NCBI GenBank assembly: GCA_014607495.2
Contig: CP053154.1
Location: forward strand, 14,198,001-14,262,000
Source of the DNA: Carposina sasakii
Lineage: Eukaryota > Arthropoda > Insecta > Lepidoptera > Carposinidae
Reading direction: 5' to 3'
Length of the DNA: 64,000 nt
Numbering within the stretch: the stretch's first letter is position 1; each line of letters begins with the position of its first letter. Positions 1 through 12,215 of this stretch are shown piece by piece. The notes under the pieces are model-generated. The model did no database searches, was not told the DNA's origin, and saw only the letters and a list, made by a program, of their open reading frames with translations. Both the position numbers and the translations under genes were made by a program.

Positions 1-1150
1 AAAATTTAAGTAAAAAAAACCTTTTAAAAACAAGCTTTTAGCGCGATAAACTTTTACACTAAGGGCACTTTTACGCGTCATTTCAGACACAATTTATATG
101 TTATAAAAGCTACATTTAAGTCTCGTATTTACTTTCTTAGCTAATCAAGGTGAGAGCCGTGTAACGCCGAGACTGAGGGCATGATGACAGATGTCGAACA
201 TACCACCTCGTGGCCCAACCCTTGTTATTACTCTCTTACTCTTCTACACGAAGCTCTGGTAAGGGTCGACGGATATTTCTTCAGATATGCGTAAGCAGAT
301 ATGGGCTTGAAACATCAACACAAAGATGCTGCCGGGTTTTTAAAAGTAAGAACGTAAATACTACTTAAATGTCGCTGTGTAGACTACCTTAAATTGGTCA
401 AATGTGTTAAATTTGAAATTATTTAAAGGCTAAGAAAGTAGGTAACACTTGAAGTAATACTGGTCCCAGTAAAAATTAAGAAACGTCTCAGTTTGGGTTT
501 ACTTTTTTTCTTTACTTTTTATTACCTTCTTGATGTACGTCTTTTAATTCTTGTGTTTACTAAGTTCTGAAATTAGTTTATGAATACCATGAGACATTAT
601 GACAGTCATTTTTTTTCTAATCAATAGGTAGTGATGTAATAAAATAATTATGGTCTTATTATGGTAGTCATTTTTTTATCAGGGCGCCTTCTGAGTTCAA
701 CAAGCTAGCGCGGCAAAAATAAACACGTTTAAGACGATATTATCCAAAGAGTGGTTCGATGGGCATGTGGTTCTCTAGGCTTTTCTTTTTACTATGCCAA
801 GCCAACAGACAGATATTGATTTGATTTTCTGTTCACAATTTGCTAGGGTATCATATCATGGCAAGGTATCTGTTACATATTTATACTAGTCTCTAAATGT
901 GGAAACTTTTAAGTGGTAAATAGTTGCTTATGTTGTAATAATCTTAGTTATTGTCAACCGTTTCTTTCCCGAATAAAATAAAATAAATAAATAAAATAAA
1001 TACTAATTAAAACAAATTTTCACAAATGTGTAGGTAAGTATATTGCGCAAGTGTACATTCGCCCTTACCGCTGAACGTTCCATAATCTAAACAAAAACCT
1101 AATTAAAGTTTCTTAAAATTCGAAACCTTAGTAGAGAAATAACTTTAAGT
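1..1150. other. No gene seen
   Basis: AT-rich sequence with no open frame of note and no repeat family I could name. Confidence 0.5.
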
Positions 1151-1159
1151 AGTATTATG

Positions 1160-1395
1160 CTACCACCCCTGTCTGCCCGTGGGTATCGTACGAGGCGATT
1201 ACGGGTTTCCGGGAGGTGGGCAGCAGCGCCTCCCGTACTGACAACATAGTCCGAAAATCACACTGCGGTCACCAACTCGCCTGCCCAGCGTGGTGACTAT
1301 GGGCAAACCCCCCTGTGGCAGTAGCCTTGTGGCGTGCCCTGGGGGAGGCCTACGTCAAGCAGCGGACTGCAATAGGCTGAAGAAGAAGAAGAAGA
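1160..1395 (+). mobile_element. Retroposon R with (GAA)n tail
   Basis: A 236-bp copy ending in GTGGCGTGCCCTGGGGGAGG, then GGACTGCAATAGGCTGAAGAAGAAG. It is bounded by a perfect 9-bp target duplication AGTATTATG (1151-1159 and 1396-1404). The 3' part resembles RTE-type LINE 3' ends in this window, so it was probably mobilised by an RTE LINE. Confidence 0.8.
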
Positions 1396-1762
1396 AGTAT
1401 TATGAAAACAATACTTAGTACGAGCCGGTCCTTACAACGAAGAGACAACTAAAAAGTTCCTCTAGTCAGAACGCTGTAGGTAGTACGTAGTTACGAGTAC
1501 AATACCGATATTATTATATAGGCTATTCTGTGGCCGCACCTTTTTCTTAGAACCTTATTTAATACTAGCTGATGCCATTTGACAACTCCTATACAGAATC
1601 CAATAGTTCATAACTCCTGCTTTAAGAGTTCATAAGAAACTTCTTGATTTATTTCTTCTACCTATCCTGTTCCCATTCTACTTGGAGTCAGCGTAATATG
1701 TATTTTTCCATTCGTTTCTATCATCCGTGATCTTATTTCTCACTGCACAGGTATATCCTCTT

Positions 1763-1890
1763 TTATACAGTCCATCCAACACTTTTTAAGTCTTGGATTC
1801 CTCTATAACCATCTACATTCATATCCAGCGCACTTTGTAAAATATGCATTCGTTTCACATGTCCGTACCAAGACAAACGGTGACTTCGGA
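1763..1890 (-). mobile_element. LINE reverse-transcriptase C-terminal fragment
   Basis: Minus-strand translation contains RLSWYGHVKRM followed by a basic segment, the pattern found at the C-terminus of many insect LINE proteins (R-L-x-W-x-G-H-V-x-R-M). Short and decayed; no longer open reading frame. Confidence 0.6.
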
Positions 1891-1894
1891 ATAT

Positions 1895-2155
1895 GCTTAT
1901 GAGGACGTGATCGTCCTTGGCGCAAAAATACGCTTCGGGTTGCGGGCCTTGGGGCAACCCCCGGGCCCGGGCAAAATTCTCAGCGCGCGACAACGCGCCG
2001 GTAACTTAAGTGGTCCTTAAAGGGGGCCACATGGGTTAGTGAGTCTGACCCATTTGGGAAGGGAAAGATGCGGCTGATCGGGGGGACGCGGGCCGGGCTA
2101 GTCGACCTAGGGTGCACCCGGCCACTTGAACATCAACTGCCGCCGGCCAGTTCGC
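1895..2155. other. GC-rich block next to a LINE fragment
   Basis: A strongly GC-rich stretch with runs such as CAACCCCCGGGCCCGGGC in an AT-rich setting. It looks like part of a non-LTR retroelement, but I could not identify a domain. Confidence 0.3.
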
Positions 2156-3027
2156 GAAAGAAGAGGAATATGTTTATGATCGGTGTCATTTTTAAATTTC
2201 CTCTTATATACTCATTCTTTGATCTACATAGATCTTATAACGCTGTCTAGTGGCCGCACATAAACGAGTTTCGACGTACAGCTAAAATCAGCAGAGGCGT
2301 CACTGTCGATTTTAACTGCGCGGCACCGCACCGCGGTGCATATTCCAGCATTATGACGTCATGCTTGTTGACAGTGATTCAGTTTATCTCTATTTTACCA
2401 CAATCTTTTGACAGATACACACTTTAACACAATCAAAAATCACAAGGAACTGGTTACCTTACCATACGACAGTAAAATTCTCTCTTTCGCGACGCCGCAA
2501 TGTAAACTGCCGATTTTAGCGTTGCGGAGTCGTAACGCGGTTACGTGTTTTAGCCCTATCTACGCTTCTTCAGTATGTGTGGAATTAGTCGTATAAAATC
2601 GCTATAAGCTCACTTACACATCCATTTTAAAATTATTCATACTACAGCTCTACTTCACCACCCTGCACCACAGAACAATATTTACTCTCCTTACACCAAA
2701 AAATAATCAACACATTTCGAGTTATTTTCAACACTCCCTCCCCCTACCTTATCCCATCCAGCACACGTCACGTGACGCAGCCATAATGTTTTGGACAGGT
2801 AATTTTCTGCACCGATAGTTAAAATCAAAATTCTGTCGCCCCAAAATAGGAGAAAATAAATATTTGTTCTATTATGTTCATATAAATATTCTAATTCAAA
2901 TTGGGATGTGAAATACATTGTAATTGTACGATATTACAAATTTATTTTACTACTCTCCTTTTTACTTAGTTTTGTTAACTGTGTTACAACCTGGACAAAG
3001 AGTACGGGTAAAACTATACGAGTGATT

Positions 3028-3180
3028 TATTTATGGTTTCTTTAGAAACTCGTTTTGCCAAAGATTGACTGACGCCAACTCTCTTTGTGTAATTGTGTAT
3101 AGCTAAGTTTTAATTATAATATTAAAATCGTGGTACAATCCCATGGCTGGATTCAAACCTACCATGCTTTGCGCCGTGAT
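3028..3180 (-). mobile_element. tRNA-derived SINE S2, diverged copy
   Basis: Carries the S2 body (reverse of CTTTGGCAA ... AGAAACCAT) and a degenerate B-box-like TTCAAACC at about 3152. Related to the better copies at 33776-33990 and 48696-49573. Confidence 0.45.
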
Positions 3181-3223
3181 TTATAAACATTATTCTGAGA
3201 TGGAAAAATAAAAATAAAGAACT

Positions 3224-3405
3224 TAAGGGTCGATTCATATCTGACGGAAGGTGCGTCGACTTTATCTCCAGATACAGGCAAACGCACTAACGCATAATCG
3301 GTTGAGTGTTAATGGTTAAATGATTTGTCATATATTTGCCTGTCCTGACGTTACGCGACCGACAAATATGCGACGGTTTTTCCGTCAGATATGAACCGAC
3401 CCTTA
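3224..3405. mobile_element. MITE with 26-bp inverted repeats
   Basis: Left end TAAGGGTCGATTCATATCTG and right end CAGATATGAACCGACCCTTA are inverted repeats continuing to GACGGAA, enclosing about 180 bp with no coding potential. Possible TTAA-like target. Confidence 0.65.
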
Positions 3406-4497
3406 CTTACTAAGGACCGAAATTTCCAAACGTCAGATAGCTTTATCTTCAGAGACAGCATCAACTTTATTCTTCTGATAGGCTCTGGATAAGGCTACTC
3501 GTATCTGACGTTGGGAAATATTCGCCGTAATGCAAATAGAAAATGAAATAAACGTCAATACGCAGAAGATACCCTGAGTATGTAGGGCTGTACTTGTGGA
3601 ACTAATTTCCGGGTTTTCCTATAAGACTGTATTATATGTTTAAGGGCAGCTTTTTCCAATGGTCTGATAGCCTATCTGAAAGATAAAGTTGATTTGATAC
3701 TATCTCTATCTTGAGAATACTCAAGGCTTAAAGATTGACTTTAATTACCGAGTATGGCAATATTTTTGACAAAATAATTTTTTTCTTGAAGCAATTTTTC
3801 CATTCGCAAAATTTCCTAATTTGTTATTTTTTCTATATCAAATTCCCCGGTATCCTTTTTTCCTATCTGACCATTGATTGGAAAAGTCGGCCAAAATAAA
3901 GCAACAGGTTTGTAATCTGAGAAAATAACTTAAGTATGTATAAATATGGAGGTTGAAAAATATGACAAATTCACATTATGACGAATGAGCAAATATCAAT
4001 GAAAATCAGGTATATAAGCAAAATTCTACTAACATAGTTCAAGAGCCTAATGTACTTTTAAGTGTGATGTTCTCGACACCTATTAGCATCATACCTAACC
4101 GTTACATTCAATAACAATAACTTTAATAAATAACCTTTTATCAAATGCAATAAAATGCAATGCCCCAGCCACTGCCTATCGTCACCATACGATGCTGTAT
4201 AATATATACAGCAAGCCAATTTTAAAACTTACGACTAGTCTAAAATCGGTTGCTAAACTTTGAAAGAAGGCTATCAGATTGAAATAATATTTATTTTGCA
4301 CGGACTTCTTAATTTACTTTATTGAGCTGTCTAGATAACAAACCAATTTACTATAATGATTAAAAAAACAATGTTATAACCAAGTAAGATAGTACAGTCA
4401 GTTTCATAGAATAACTCCTGTCCCTGAACATTTTTTGTATGCAATGTAGTCTCATACACATAGTAACTAGAGGTGTTTAAGACTGCTATAAAAACAT

Positions 4498-4890
4498 AGC
4501 AAGCTAGGGACTATAAACTATAATTTTCTAGCGGCTATATTTTATGCTATGTTAAAACGTGCAATTTAGGATGCGTGTAAGCGGCCGATACGGCGGGAGT
4601 CGCGTTTAATCTAGCAGCACGCTAAATATCGTAGCATGCTAAATATCGTAGCATGCTAAATATCGCGCGCAATAAATAATACGATGTGAGAACGAATTTC
4701 CGTATGTAGCATCCGATAGCAAAGCATACGCTAGAATAACTGCCCGGCCCGTGGCGTCTGCAGCGCGAGAATAATAAATAGCAACATAACGCCATAGCTC
4801 CGCCCACACGCATGCCCCACTCTCGCTGCAGCGTTACAGCGCGACGAGCAACTGCTACGTTATTTATCTATCCCTAGCTAGTTGCCTCGT
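4498..4890. other. Possible DNA element rich in GCTA/TAGC motifs
   Basis: GCAAGCTAGGGA near 4500 is matched in reverse orientation by TCCCTAGCTAGTTGC near 4873, and the interior is unusually dense in GCTA and TAGC, including a 17-bp tandem repeat at 4621-4664. No coding sequence seen. Confidence 0.3.
4621..4664. repeat. 17-bp tandem repeat, 2.6 copies
   Basis: GCTAAATATCGTAGCAT is repeated twice exactly and a third time in part. Confidence 0.9.
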
Positions 4891-5064
4891 ATGGTTCGTT
4901 ATATTTATAGCACTACAGCGCGTACCTAAATAGCACGCGATTTTCGCTATTGAATAAGTGCTATTTAAGACGCTAGATGCTATATTTACCACCTCTAATA
5001 GTAACCAGTGCCACCATTTAATTAAAGAAACAATTTGGTATAACACATTCTAGTATCTTGTAGA

Positions 5065-5997
5065 ATAGTCCGACTTTTATATTTTGACAGTAACTATATT
5101 AAATCATGTTTTAATAGTGAATATTTGGAAATTGCGACCGATCGCAAGTAACAAAATCAGCCAGCGCAGCATTCCCATAGGCTCTCACTATGTTATTTAA
5201 AGGCCAGTTCAATAAAGTACGTTGGCGAGCGGCTCAGTGCAGGCCATAAACGTCATCGCGAGGTAAACGACGCCTCCGGGAGCTGGCTGCATCAGCTGGT
5301 GGTTGGCTTGTGGTGAAAGACGAGAAGGAACAGCGGATAGAGATATACGATATATAATATGTACGATATATAAGTATTTCCTAAAAGGATTAGGTTAATG
5401 TTGGTCACACAGGTACAGCATAGCTGCATTTAGCAACATTAGCATTATATAAAGGACAAAGATACGCAAATAATGATAAGCTTGACAAATTATGATGACT
5501 TCAAGGCATCATGAAACAAATCATTAAAACAAAATTGTCGGATAACACTAAATTTTTGAAAATAATCATTATTTTTTAAACATTAATTAACATCATTCTG
5601 TATCTTTAAAATAGCTATTATAACAAAATCTCTATGAACAGAAACCCAAATGTAAAAACATAGTATATCAATTTTAGTATAAGTTGTGACTTGATTTCTT
5701 GTAAGTATGAAAAAATATAGAAAATTATACTTTTAAAAAAGCTACCTAGTGGGATTCCTAGATACTAAGGTTATATAAATACTCTTTAAATTATAACTTG
5801 GGCCGAACATCAGTAGCGCTGTGTGTGTCCACTACCAAAAATTCACGGTATTAAAATTGTCCGAAAATATTGATAAAATGTCGACGTTGTACATGCTTCG
5901 AAAATATTGTGGCAATCTCCCTCGGAAATGAAATTACTTACGTAGTATGCCTAGAGGGAGTAGATATGTTGATTGATAATACGATATCTGAATAACA
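5065..5997. other. No gene seen
   Basis: AT-rich; a modest GC rise at 5220-5330 without domain or splice pattern. Confidence 0.45.
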
Positions 5998-6071
5998 CAT
6001 ACACGGCTATTTTCTCGGGGTAGCCATAACTGCAAGATCATAAAGAGAATACCACAGTTACGTTTAGCAGG
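5998..6071 (+). repeat. Repeat F, 5' fragment
   Basis: Matches the start of the F family: ACACGGCT, then GTAGCCATAACTGCAAGATC and ATAAAGAGAATACCACAG. Confidence 0.5.
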
Positions 6072-6240
6072 AATATTACTGAGATTACGTACGTTACCTC
6101 TTACCTGTTAATTGCGATAGTTCCTTTTCTTCTTTTTAATTTATTTCAGACTGACAGTAACGGAGGGGTTTCATTGGCGCCCTTACTATTAGTTATAAAT
6201 TACTAATATTCAGTTTATAAGCTATATTTTTCTTTTTTTT

Positions 6241-6336
6241 TATACTAACACAACCGTAATTATACTAACAATCTACGAATCATTGGTCTGATTATACTAA
6301 CAAATTATACTAACAATCTACGAATCATTTGTCTGA
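6241..6336. repeat. Imperfect tandem duplication
   Basis: ATTATACTAACAATCTACGA followed by ATCATT occurs at 6259 and 6304, with extra TATACTAACA pieces between and before. AT-rich short tandem repeat. Confidence 0.85.
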
Positions 6337-6339
6337 GAA

Positions 6340-8020
6340 TAAATTATTTTAATTTTATTTATTTATAGCCGAAACTACAAGGCGTACGAATATGTGGCAT
6401 GTACTTTGGTACAAGCTCTAAGAAAGGATTCAAATGCAAATTATAAAGTTTTCACCGACAAAAGTAAGGGCGGTCGCTAGTCCATAATAATTGCATAAAC
6501 CATGCACACGCTTCCTAACTAGCGTAACGAAGCGTGTAACAGAGCAAGCCCAGTGACGTCACGATTCCCTGGGGACCTAGTCGAGCGATATTCGCGCTCC
6601 TGATTAAAAACTGATACCGGAATATGTGCGGTCATTCCCGACAATATTTTACATTATCTCATATATTTATTCGCCCTCAGGTGGCGTTGAAACAGCATTT
6701 GCATTTTACTGAAATTCGAGTGTGAAAATGTAATGGCCAACAATAAAAATAAATAGTTTTTGTGTAGATAAAATTGATAAACGTTCGAGAGTTAAAGCTA
6801 ATTGGTAATTGCGAATGCTAGTACTCGTATAGCCACTAAAATGCTATAGTATTAACGTTTGTTAATTTTTTACTTATTTACTAACAGTTGCCAACTTCAA
6901 TAATTAAAAGCTTTTCATAAGCTGATCCTGCTATTTTACTACTTACTAGTAACTTATTTTATAAAAATAAGAATACGCTAAAGTAAAGTATTCTTCGAGT
7001 TGTATTATTGAAATTATTTCGGGATAATAAATATATTGGAAACTATATGCGGTCCGTATAGATTTTTCTAACTTAGAAGATACATATGGCTATGTTCTCA
7101 AATAGGAAGAAGAAACCACAGTATACATAGTATGTGTGACTTCCATTAAAAAACCTCTTTATGTCTTCTGCAATACATTGAAACAGCAAAAATTTTGCAA
7201 CGTTTTAACACTACCGTTGTATAAAATACAAGCTAGCAATAAATTCGCTCGGACACGATTAGAATTTAACTTTAAATGCAACCGAGAACCGGTTTTACAT
7301 TGTTCCCGAAATTGAGCACTGCTTTGTGCACCTAAACTGCCGGCTAATAATGAAAATATCCCCTCACTGCTCACTGACCTTTATATTTTACAGGACTGGC
7401 TTTTCTAGGCATAATGGCAGCCAATATATTGTATCAATTTAAGGAACTGTAAACAATTTTGATATTTACTTACACATGTAAGAGAAATAATAAGTTACAA
7501 CAAAAGTATGTACCTATTAATTTCACCGATAGGTATAATTAGCTACACTGTCAAATATCCAACAGCGCCAATGGTTATTACCATCATAATTTTGAGCCAT
7601 GAGAAGTCCACCGCTGAACATGAGCCTCCTCCACTTATTTGTTATACTATTTTATGTCATTTTTTATTCATAGGCTCCATTGTATCGGGCACAATAATTT
7701 CGACGATATAAAGCTTATTTTGTATTCTATATGTAACACAAAAAAGGCACAAAACTAATTTGACTGCAGCCAGTCTAATAGTTATGATAGAGGTCAGTGT
7801 CTAAACTAGAACAATAGTGATTGTGGGCCGAAGTCAGGCTTTGTTCAGCCATCGGCAAGTTGGAGAGCCATCGCCAGTCCGTTCAGCGCCCACGCCGGAT
7901 GCACTTCAATGCTGCACCACAGATAAGTGGTGGAAATGGATTCGGCTGCGGTCTTGGTGTTTATATTATTAGGGAATTATGTATCAGCATAACCATAACT
8001 ATACATAAACATAACTATAC
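6340..8020. other. No gene seen
   Basis: AT-rich. 6540-6560 contains TGACGTCA, and 7800-7960 is more GC-rich than average, but nothing codes convincingly. Confidence 0.45.
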
Positions 8021-8024
8021 AATA

Positions 8025-8284
8025 CAGTGTGTAACAAACGGGGTATGTTAAGCGAGAAGCTATGTATGTAGCCCACTAAAAGGAACCTATCTACAAAATT
8101 TCAGACTCGAAATCTCATGTTTAATTTCCCAGGTAGTATGGAGAATACCTAAACAACTTAAGAATGTTCATACAATTTTGAAAAATAAATATGCGATTTC
8201 GAGCCTTAAATTTTGGAAATAGGCTCTCTATAATGGTCTATTTACATAGCTTTTCGCTTAACATACCCTTTCTGTTACACCCTG
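8025..8284. mobile_element. MITE-C, near-complete
   Basis: Starts CAGTGTGTAACAAACGGGG and ends CCTTTCTGTTACACCCTG, flanked by TA on both sides. The two halves are long inverted repeats of each other, so the whole element folds back. Tc1/mariner-type target use inferred from TA. Confidence 0.75.
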
Positions 8285-8891
8285 TATAATTTATGTAAAT
8301 TAGTAAAAACTATGAAATATTCCGGTCACGGTTTAGTCGTTCGCATGTTTTATAACTTATGCTAACTCAGACATTTTCGAAACACACTGAAGACAGAAAC
8401 GAAGTGTATTAGCAAATTTTTGAGAAAAAAAAATCACGACCTATTTTGTAGTTAGGTAGGTACGAAATAATGACTAGCTTTACAGGTACAGCTACCTTAG
8501 AAAATCTCGCAGACGAGTACAGTTCTGTCGTAGAGTTTTCAAAAGTTATCCAAAAAGCACTCCCGATTGATTAGCACAGGGAAATTTAATTAAACCGATT
8601 CGGCTCTGAATCCCAATCGTGTTGTCGCTTTCGGCCGAACTTTGTCGAACTTTACCGAAGAATCCAATAGCTGTCATCAAAGTTATTGTGAATGTAGCTT
8701 AGAGAATGTAGTTTGCCTTTAATTTTTGGTTTCAATTAAGCGAAATTTTATTCATTGACTTTATTGATTGTTAGAAATTATGAATGCTATGCCTGTTTTT
8801 ATGTAGGTTACTAAGCATTAAGCGGTTTAAAAGCCCTTACCACATAATCGGTTCGAAACTCTTTAAACTATACATTTAAATGGAAAATATA

Positions 8892-9234
8892 CAGGGTATA
8901 AAAAGACAACGTTGTTATTTTAATACCTCGTATTCTTTGTAACGTAACGATCATTTTTTTTAAATATTTCATTTTATTGCAAGCAATGTATTCATTTGAC
9001 GAATGTACCTACAAAACTAACATTTTTAAATATTAATATGGTGTCTTTAAAAAAAATGTTTGTTAACTGTTTCCAGATGGATTTACTTTTAAAAATTCTG
9101 ATATTCATGTAACTTTGGACCCCAATATCTTGGAAACCCGTGGTTTTCCAGGGGTGTTTCCATAGAAAAAAATGATCGTGATGTTACAAAGAATACGAGG
9201 TATTAAAAGAACAACGTTGTCTTTTTACACCCAG
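8892..9234. mobile_element. MITE with about 60-bp inverted repeats
   Basis: Left end CAGGGTATAAAAAGACAACG and right end CGTTGTCTTTTTACACCCAG, flanked by TA. Inverted arms extend through AATACCTCGTATTCTTTGTA. The interior at 9110-9185 is similar to the 3' module of MITE-B, which is otherwise a different family. Confidence 0.75.
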
Positions 9235-9902
9235 TATAAAATATCTTTTGCATTTAACGAGTTTAGCTTAAAGTTAGCTTAATGCTTGCGCGCTTTCTTG
9301 TGATAAGGCTTAGATGTAATGACCACGTCACCGCGGTAAATGTCTAACACAAAGATAATTAATGCAGAAATATTATGATTTATAATGTAGGCATTTTTAT
9401 ATTACAAACCAACGAATAGGTACACAAAAAACAGGCTTTTCCCGAGATTTATTTAAACTCTTTAGACTAGATAAGTTCGGTTCGTCTATTATTCAGTGTC
9501 CAGTTTAATAAATTGAAAAAGCGTCTTCAATGTTTCTTTATCATGTCGGTGTCGTCTGGATCTACTTTGACATTGAGCTTTCTAAAGCATTTTCGACTAG
9601 TACCACTAACTTATCTAAGCGATGTTACTATCTTTGTGTAATTAAATTAAATCACTAGCAAAAATTATACAGATTTTAGTGCTTAAAAACCGGTTAAATT
9701 ATGGTTATCTTTTGTCTTAAATTGTCTTGTATATTTTTTATAACGATGGCCATAAATTGTTGACATAATACCGACTACGAAACAGGTTTCAAAAACGACC
9801 CACTAAAATAAAATCTGTAAGTTGTTTACACCAAAATAAGAAAAGTTTTTTTATGTAGAAAGAAAGAAAAGATAAAGAAGTAAGTAAATTGTAATTTAAG
9901 AA

Positions 9903-9942
9903 ATGAAAAAATTCTTCACCCTAGTGGGACTCGAACCCATGA
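9903..9942 (-). mobile_element. SINE S1 fragment
   Basis: The minus strand reads GGGTTCGAGTCCCACTAGGG, a tRNA B-box region, then TGAAGAATTTTTTC as in the S1 copies at 29481, 29992 and 34907. Confidence 0.6.
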
Positions 9943-9971
9943 GCTTCTTATTATTATATTATTATTATTTA

Positions 9972-10128
9972 TATTCACTACCACCATCTACTACTAACCG
10001 AACTTGTACATCTCAACTATACCCTCAAAATTGGTCAGAAGTGACACCATGTGGTTCTGTCGGCCCTCGGTGCTCTACCTACCCCGTAAGGGATATAGGC
10101 ATGATTATATGTATGTATGTAATTAGTC
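9972..10128 (+). repeat. LINE-like 3' fragment, family E
   Basis: Shares TACATCTCAACTATACCCTC, GTCAGAAGTG, ACCATGTGGTTCT and CCCCGTAAGGGATA with copies at 16508-16690 and 28993-29200. It ends in a GTAT microsatellite, which suggests a retroposed 3' end. Confidence 0.6.
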
Positions 10129-10142
10129 ACAATTCTCCGAAT

Positions 10143-10278
10143 ACCATTGGCGCGGAGAGCAAAGATTACTGATAGTAAAATTACAGATACATTTCCTGCG
10201 GGTAATAACACTGTCGTATAACGTAACACAATGGTGCTTTTTCAGCATTTCAGTATTTGCCTGGCTGTCACCCACACG
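10143..10278 (+). mobile_element. MITE-A, 3' part
   Basis: Contains the second half of MITE-A (GGCGCGGAGAGCAAAGATTA through GCATTTCAGTATTTGCCTGG and CTGTCACCCACAC). The 5' half is missing. Confidence 0.65.
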
Positions 10279-11530
10279 TTTTTCATTGAACTCCCTTTAA
10301 ACGGCTGGACCGATTTTAAGGAAATTTTGTGTGTGTTATGTGTGTTCTAGTGGGTTCGAGAATGGTTTAGTCAGATTCTCAATTCAGTCACAGAAATTTA
10401 GTTTTTACTGCAGTCCACGCGGACGGAGTCTAAAAACATTATTTAGTTGACCAAATTGTAAATTTAAACTTTTCTCGAACCCACTTGAATACACACAAAA
10501 AAATCCATCAAAATCGGTCCAGACGTTTAGGGGGAAGTCAATTACAAACACACGAACATAAGATTTAAATATATCAAGATAAAGAAAAGGAAACATTTCC
10601 GTGATATAACAACCATCTACCGGGCCTAACTGAAACTAAAGTATCCTTGTGAATATTCGACACATCGACTGCAGCGCAGTCTGCCGGATCCTATGTAAAA
10701 GGTTCTAACTAACATTAACAACAATATAAATCTTCTATTCGTGTGTTTGTAATTGAACTCCTTCAGAACAGTTAGACCGATTTTGATGAAATTTTTTTCA
10801 TGTATTCAAGTAGGTTCGAGGATAGTTTTGATTCACAATTCGGTCAGTCATTTTGTTTTTTCAGCAGTCCACGTGGACGGAGTACAAAATCATTATTTAG
10901 TTGACCGAATTATGAATCTAAACCATTCTCGAACTTATTTGAATACACACAAAATTTTTTATCAAAATCGGTCCAGTAGTTTTGAAGGGAATCCATTACA
11001 AACACAAAAAAAGATTTATTAGAAAAAGGAAGTAAGGAAAAGGAAATATTTCCGAGATATAACAACAATCTACTACCGGGCGTAACTGAAACTAAAGTAC
11101 ATTTTTGAATATTCGACACAGCGACTGCACCGCAGTCTGCCCGATCCTATGTAAAAAGTTTTAACATAAACAACAATATAAATCTTCTTTTCGTGTGGTT
11201 TTAATTGAACTCCTTCTAAATGGCTAGACAGATTTTGATGAAATTTTGTGTGTATGTTCAAGTGGGTTCGAGGATGGTTTAACTTCACAATTCGGTCATT
11301 AAATAATTAAATTATTTAAATAATGTTTTTGGACTCCGTCTGCGTGGACCGCAGAGAAAACAAAATGTCATTAATCGAATCGTAAGTCTAAACCATTCTC
11401 AAACCCAATTGAATACAGATACAAAATTTCATCAAAATCGGTTCAGCGGTTTAGAGGAAACACACGAACACAAGATTTTTATATATAAAGATATCAGAAT
11501 GCAACCATGCGAAGCCGGGCGGGCCGCTAG
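10279..11530 (+). mobile_element. Tandem array of Helitron-like foldback units with a Helitron-type 3' end
   Basis: A unit starting ATTGAACTCC occurs at about 10286, 10751 and 11205, a period of about 460 bp. Each unit contains a pair of inverted arms (GGTTCGAGAATGGTTT against reverse copies near 10475) around a GGACGGAGT segment. The last unit ends CGAAGCCGGGCGGGCCGCTAGT, a GC-rich hairpin plus CTAGT as at lepidopteran Helitron termini. No helicase coding seen. Confidence 0.65.
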
Positions 11531-12086
11531 TCAACTTTAAACTAACAACGAGAATATTGATCCGATCATCAGCGGTACAATATACATTATAACTTTTGCA
11601 TCTACAATAGCAGATAATATAATGATAAGTAAGGAGACAACGTAAAAACAGGTCGTTATCTCCAGTGACCGTTGTTTATCAACTCGTATTGCAGTACCGG
11701 CTGCTCCCAGGATTTGCATGGCTAATGAACAGACTGTTTTTGAACACTACTTGCTTGTCAGCTGTTAAAGACTGTCTACAATAACATGTTTTTCGCTTAG
11801 ATAGAAATTAAATATGGAAAGGATTTAGATTGATATGCGAAAAGTACTGAAATTGAAGTCAATGTTTAATTCTGACAGATATTTTATAATAATATTGCTG
11901 TTAAATGTTTTCGGTGTTTATGGAGTAATACTTTGGACGCGGTTCGAATTCTTTCAGCTACATATTCTTATGTGTTAGTGAAATAAAAAGGTTTTTAATA
12001 CAGAAAGAAAGTAGAAAATATAATATGCCTCGACCATTAAACATTTTTCGTGATATTACAAAGTAACGCAAACATTGTTAAACATA

Positions 12087-12215
12087 TGTGGGGGTGGTGA
12101 AAAGGAAAGCGCTTCCGGCCCCACCGGGCCACTAGGGAAACTTCGATATCGCGTTCTAGGATTTTGCATTCGATTGTGGTTCTCTTCTGCATCCGATAGA
12201 TGGCTCCGCTACACA
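12087..12215 (+). repeat. Repeat P fragment (host sequence of the 19-kb insertion)
   Basis: GTGGGGGTGGTGAAAAGG, then GGCCCCACCGGGCCACTAG, then CTTCGATATCGCGTTCTAGG and TGCATCCGATAGATGGCTCC. The same sequence, in reverse, flanks the 862-bp element at 19312-20173, so this copy shows the uninterrupted state. Confidence 0.75.
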
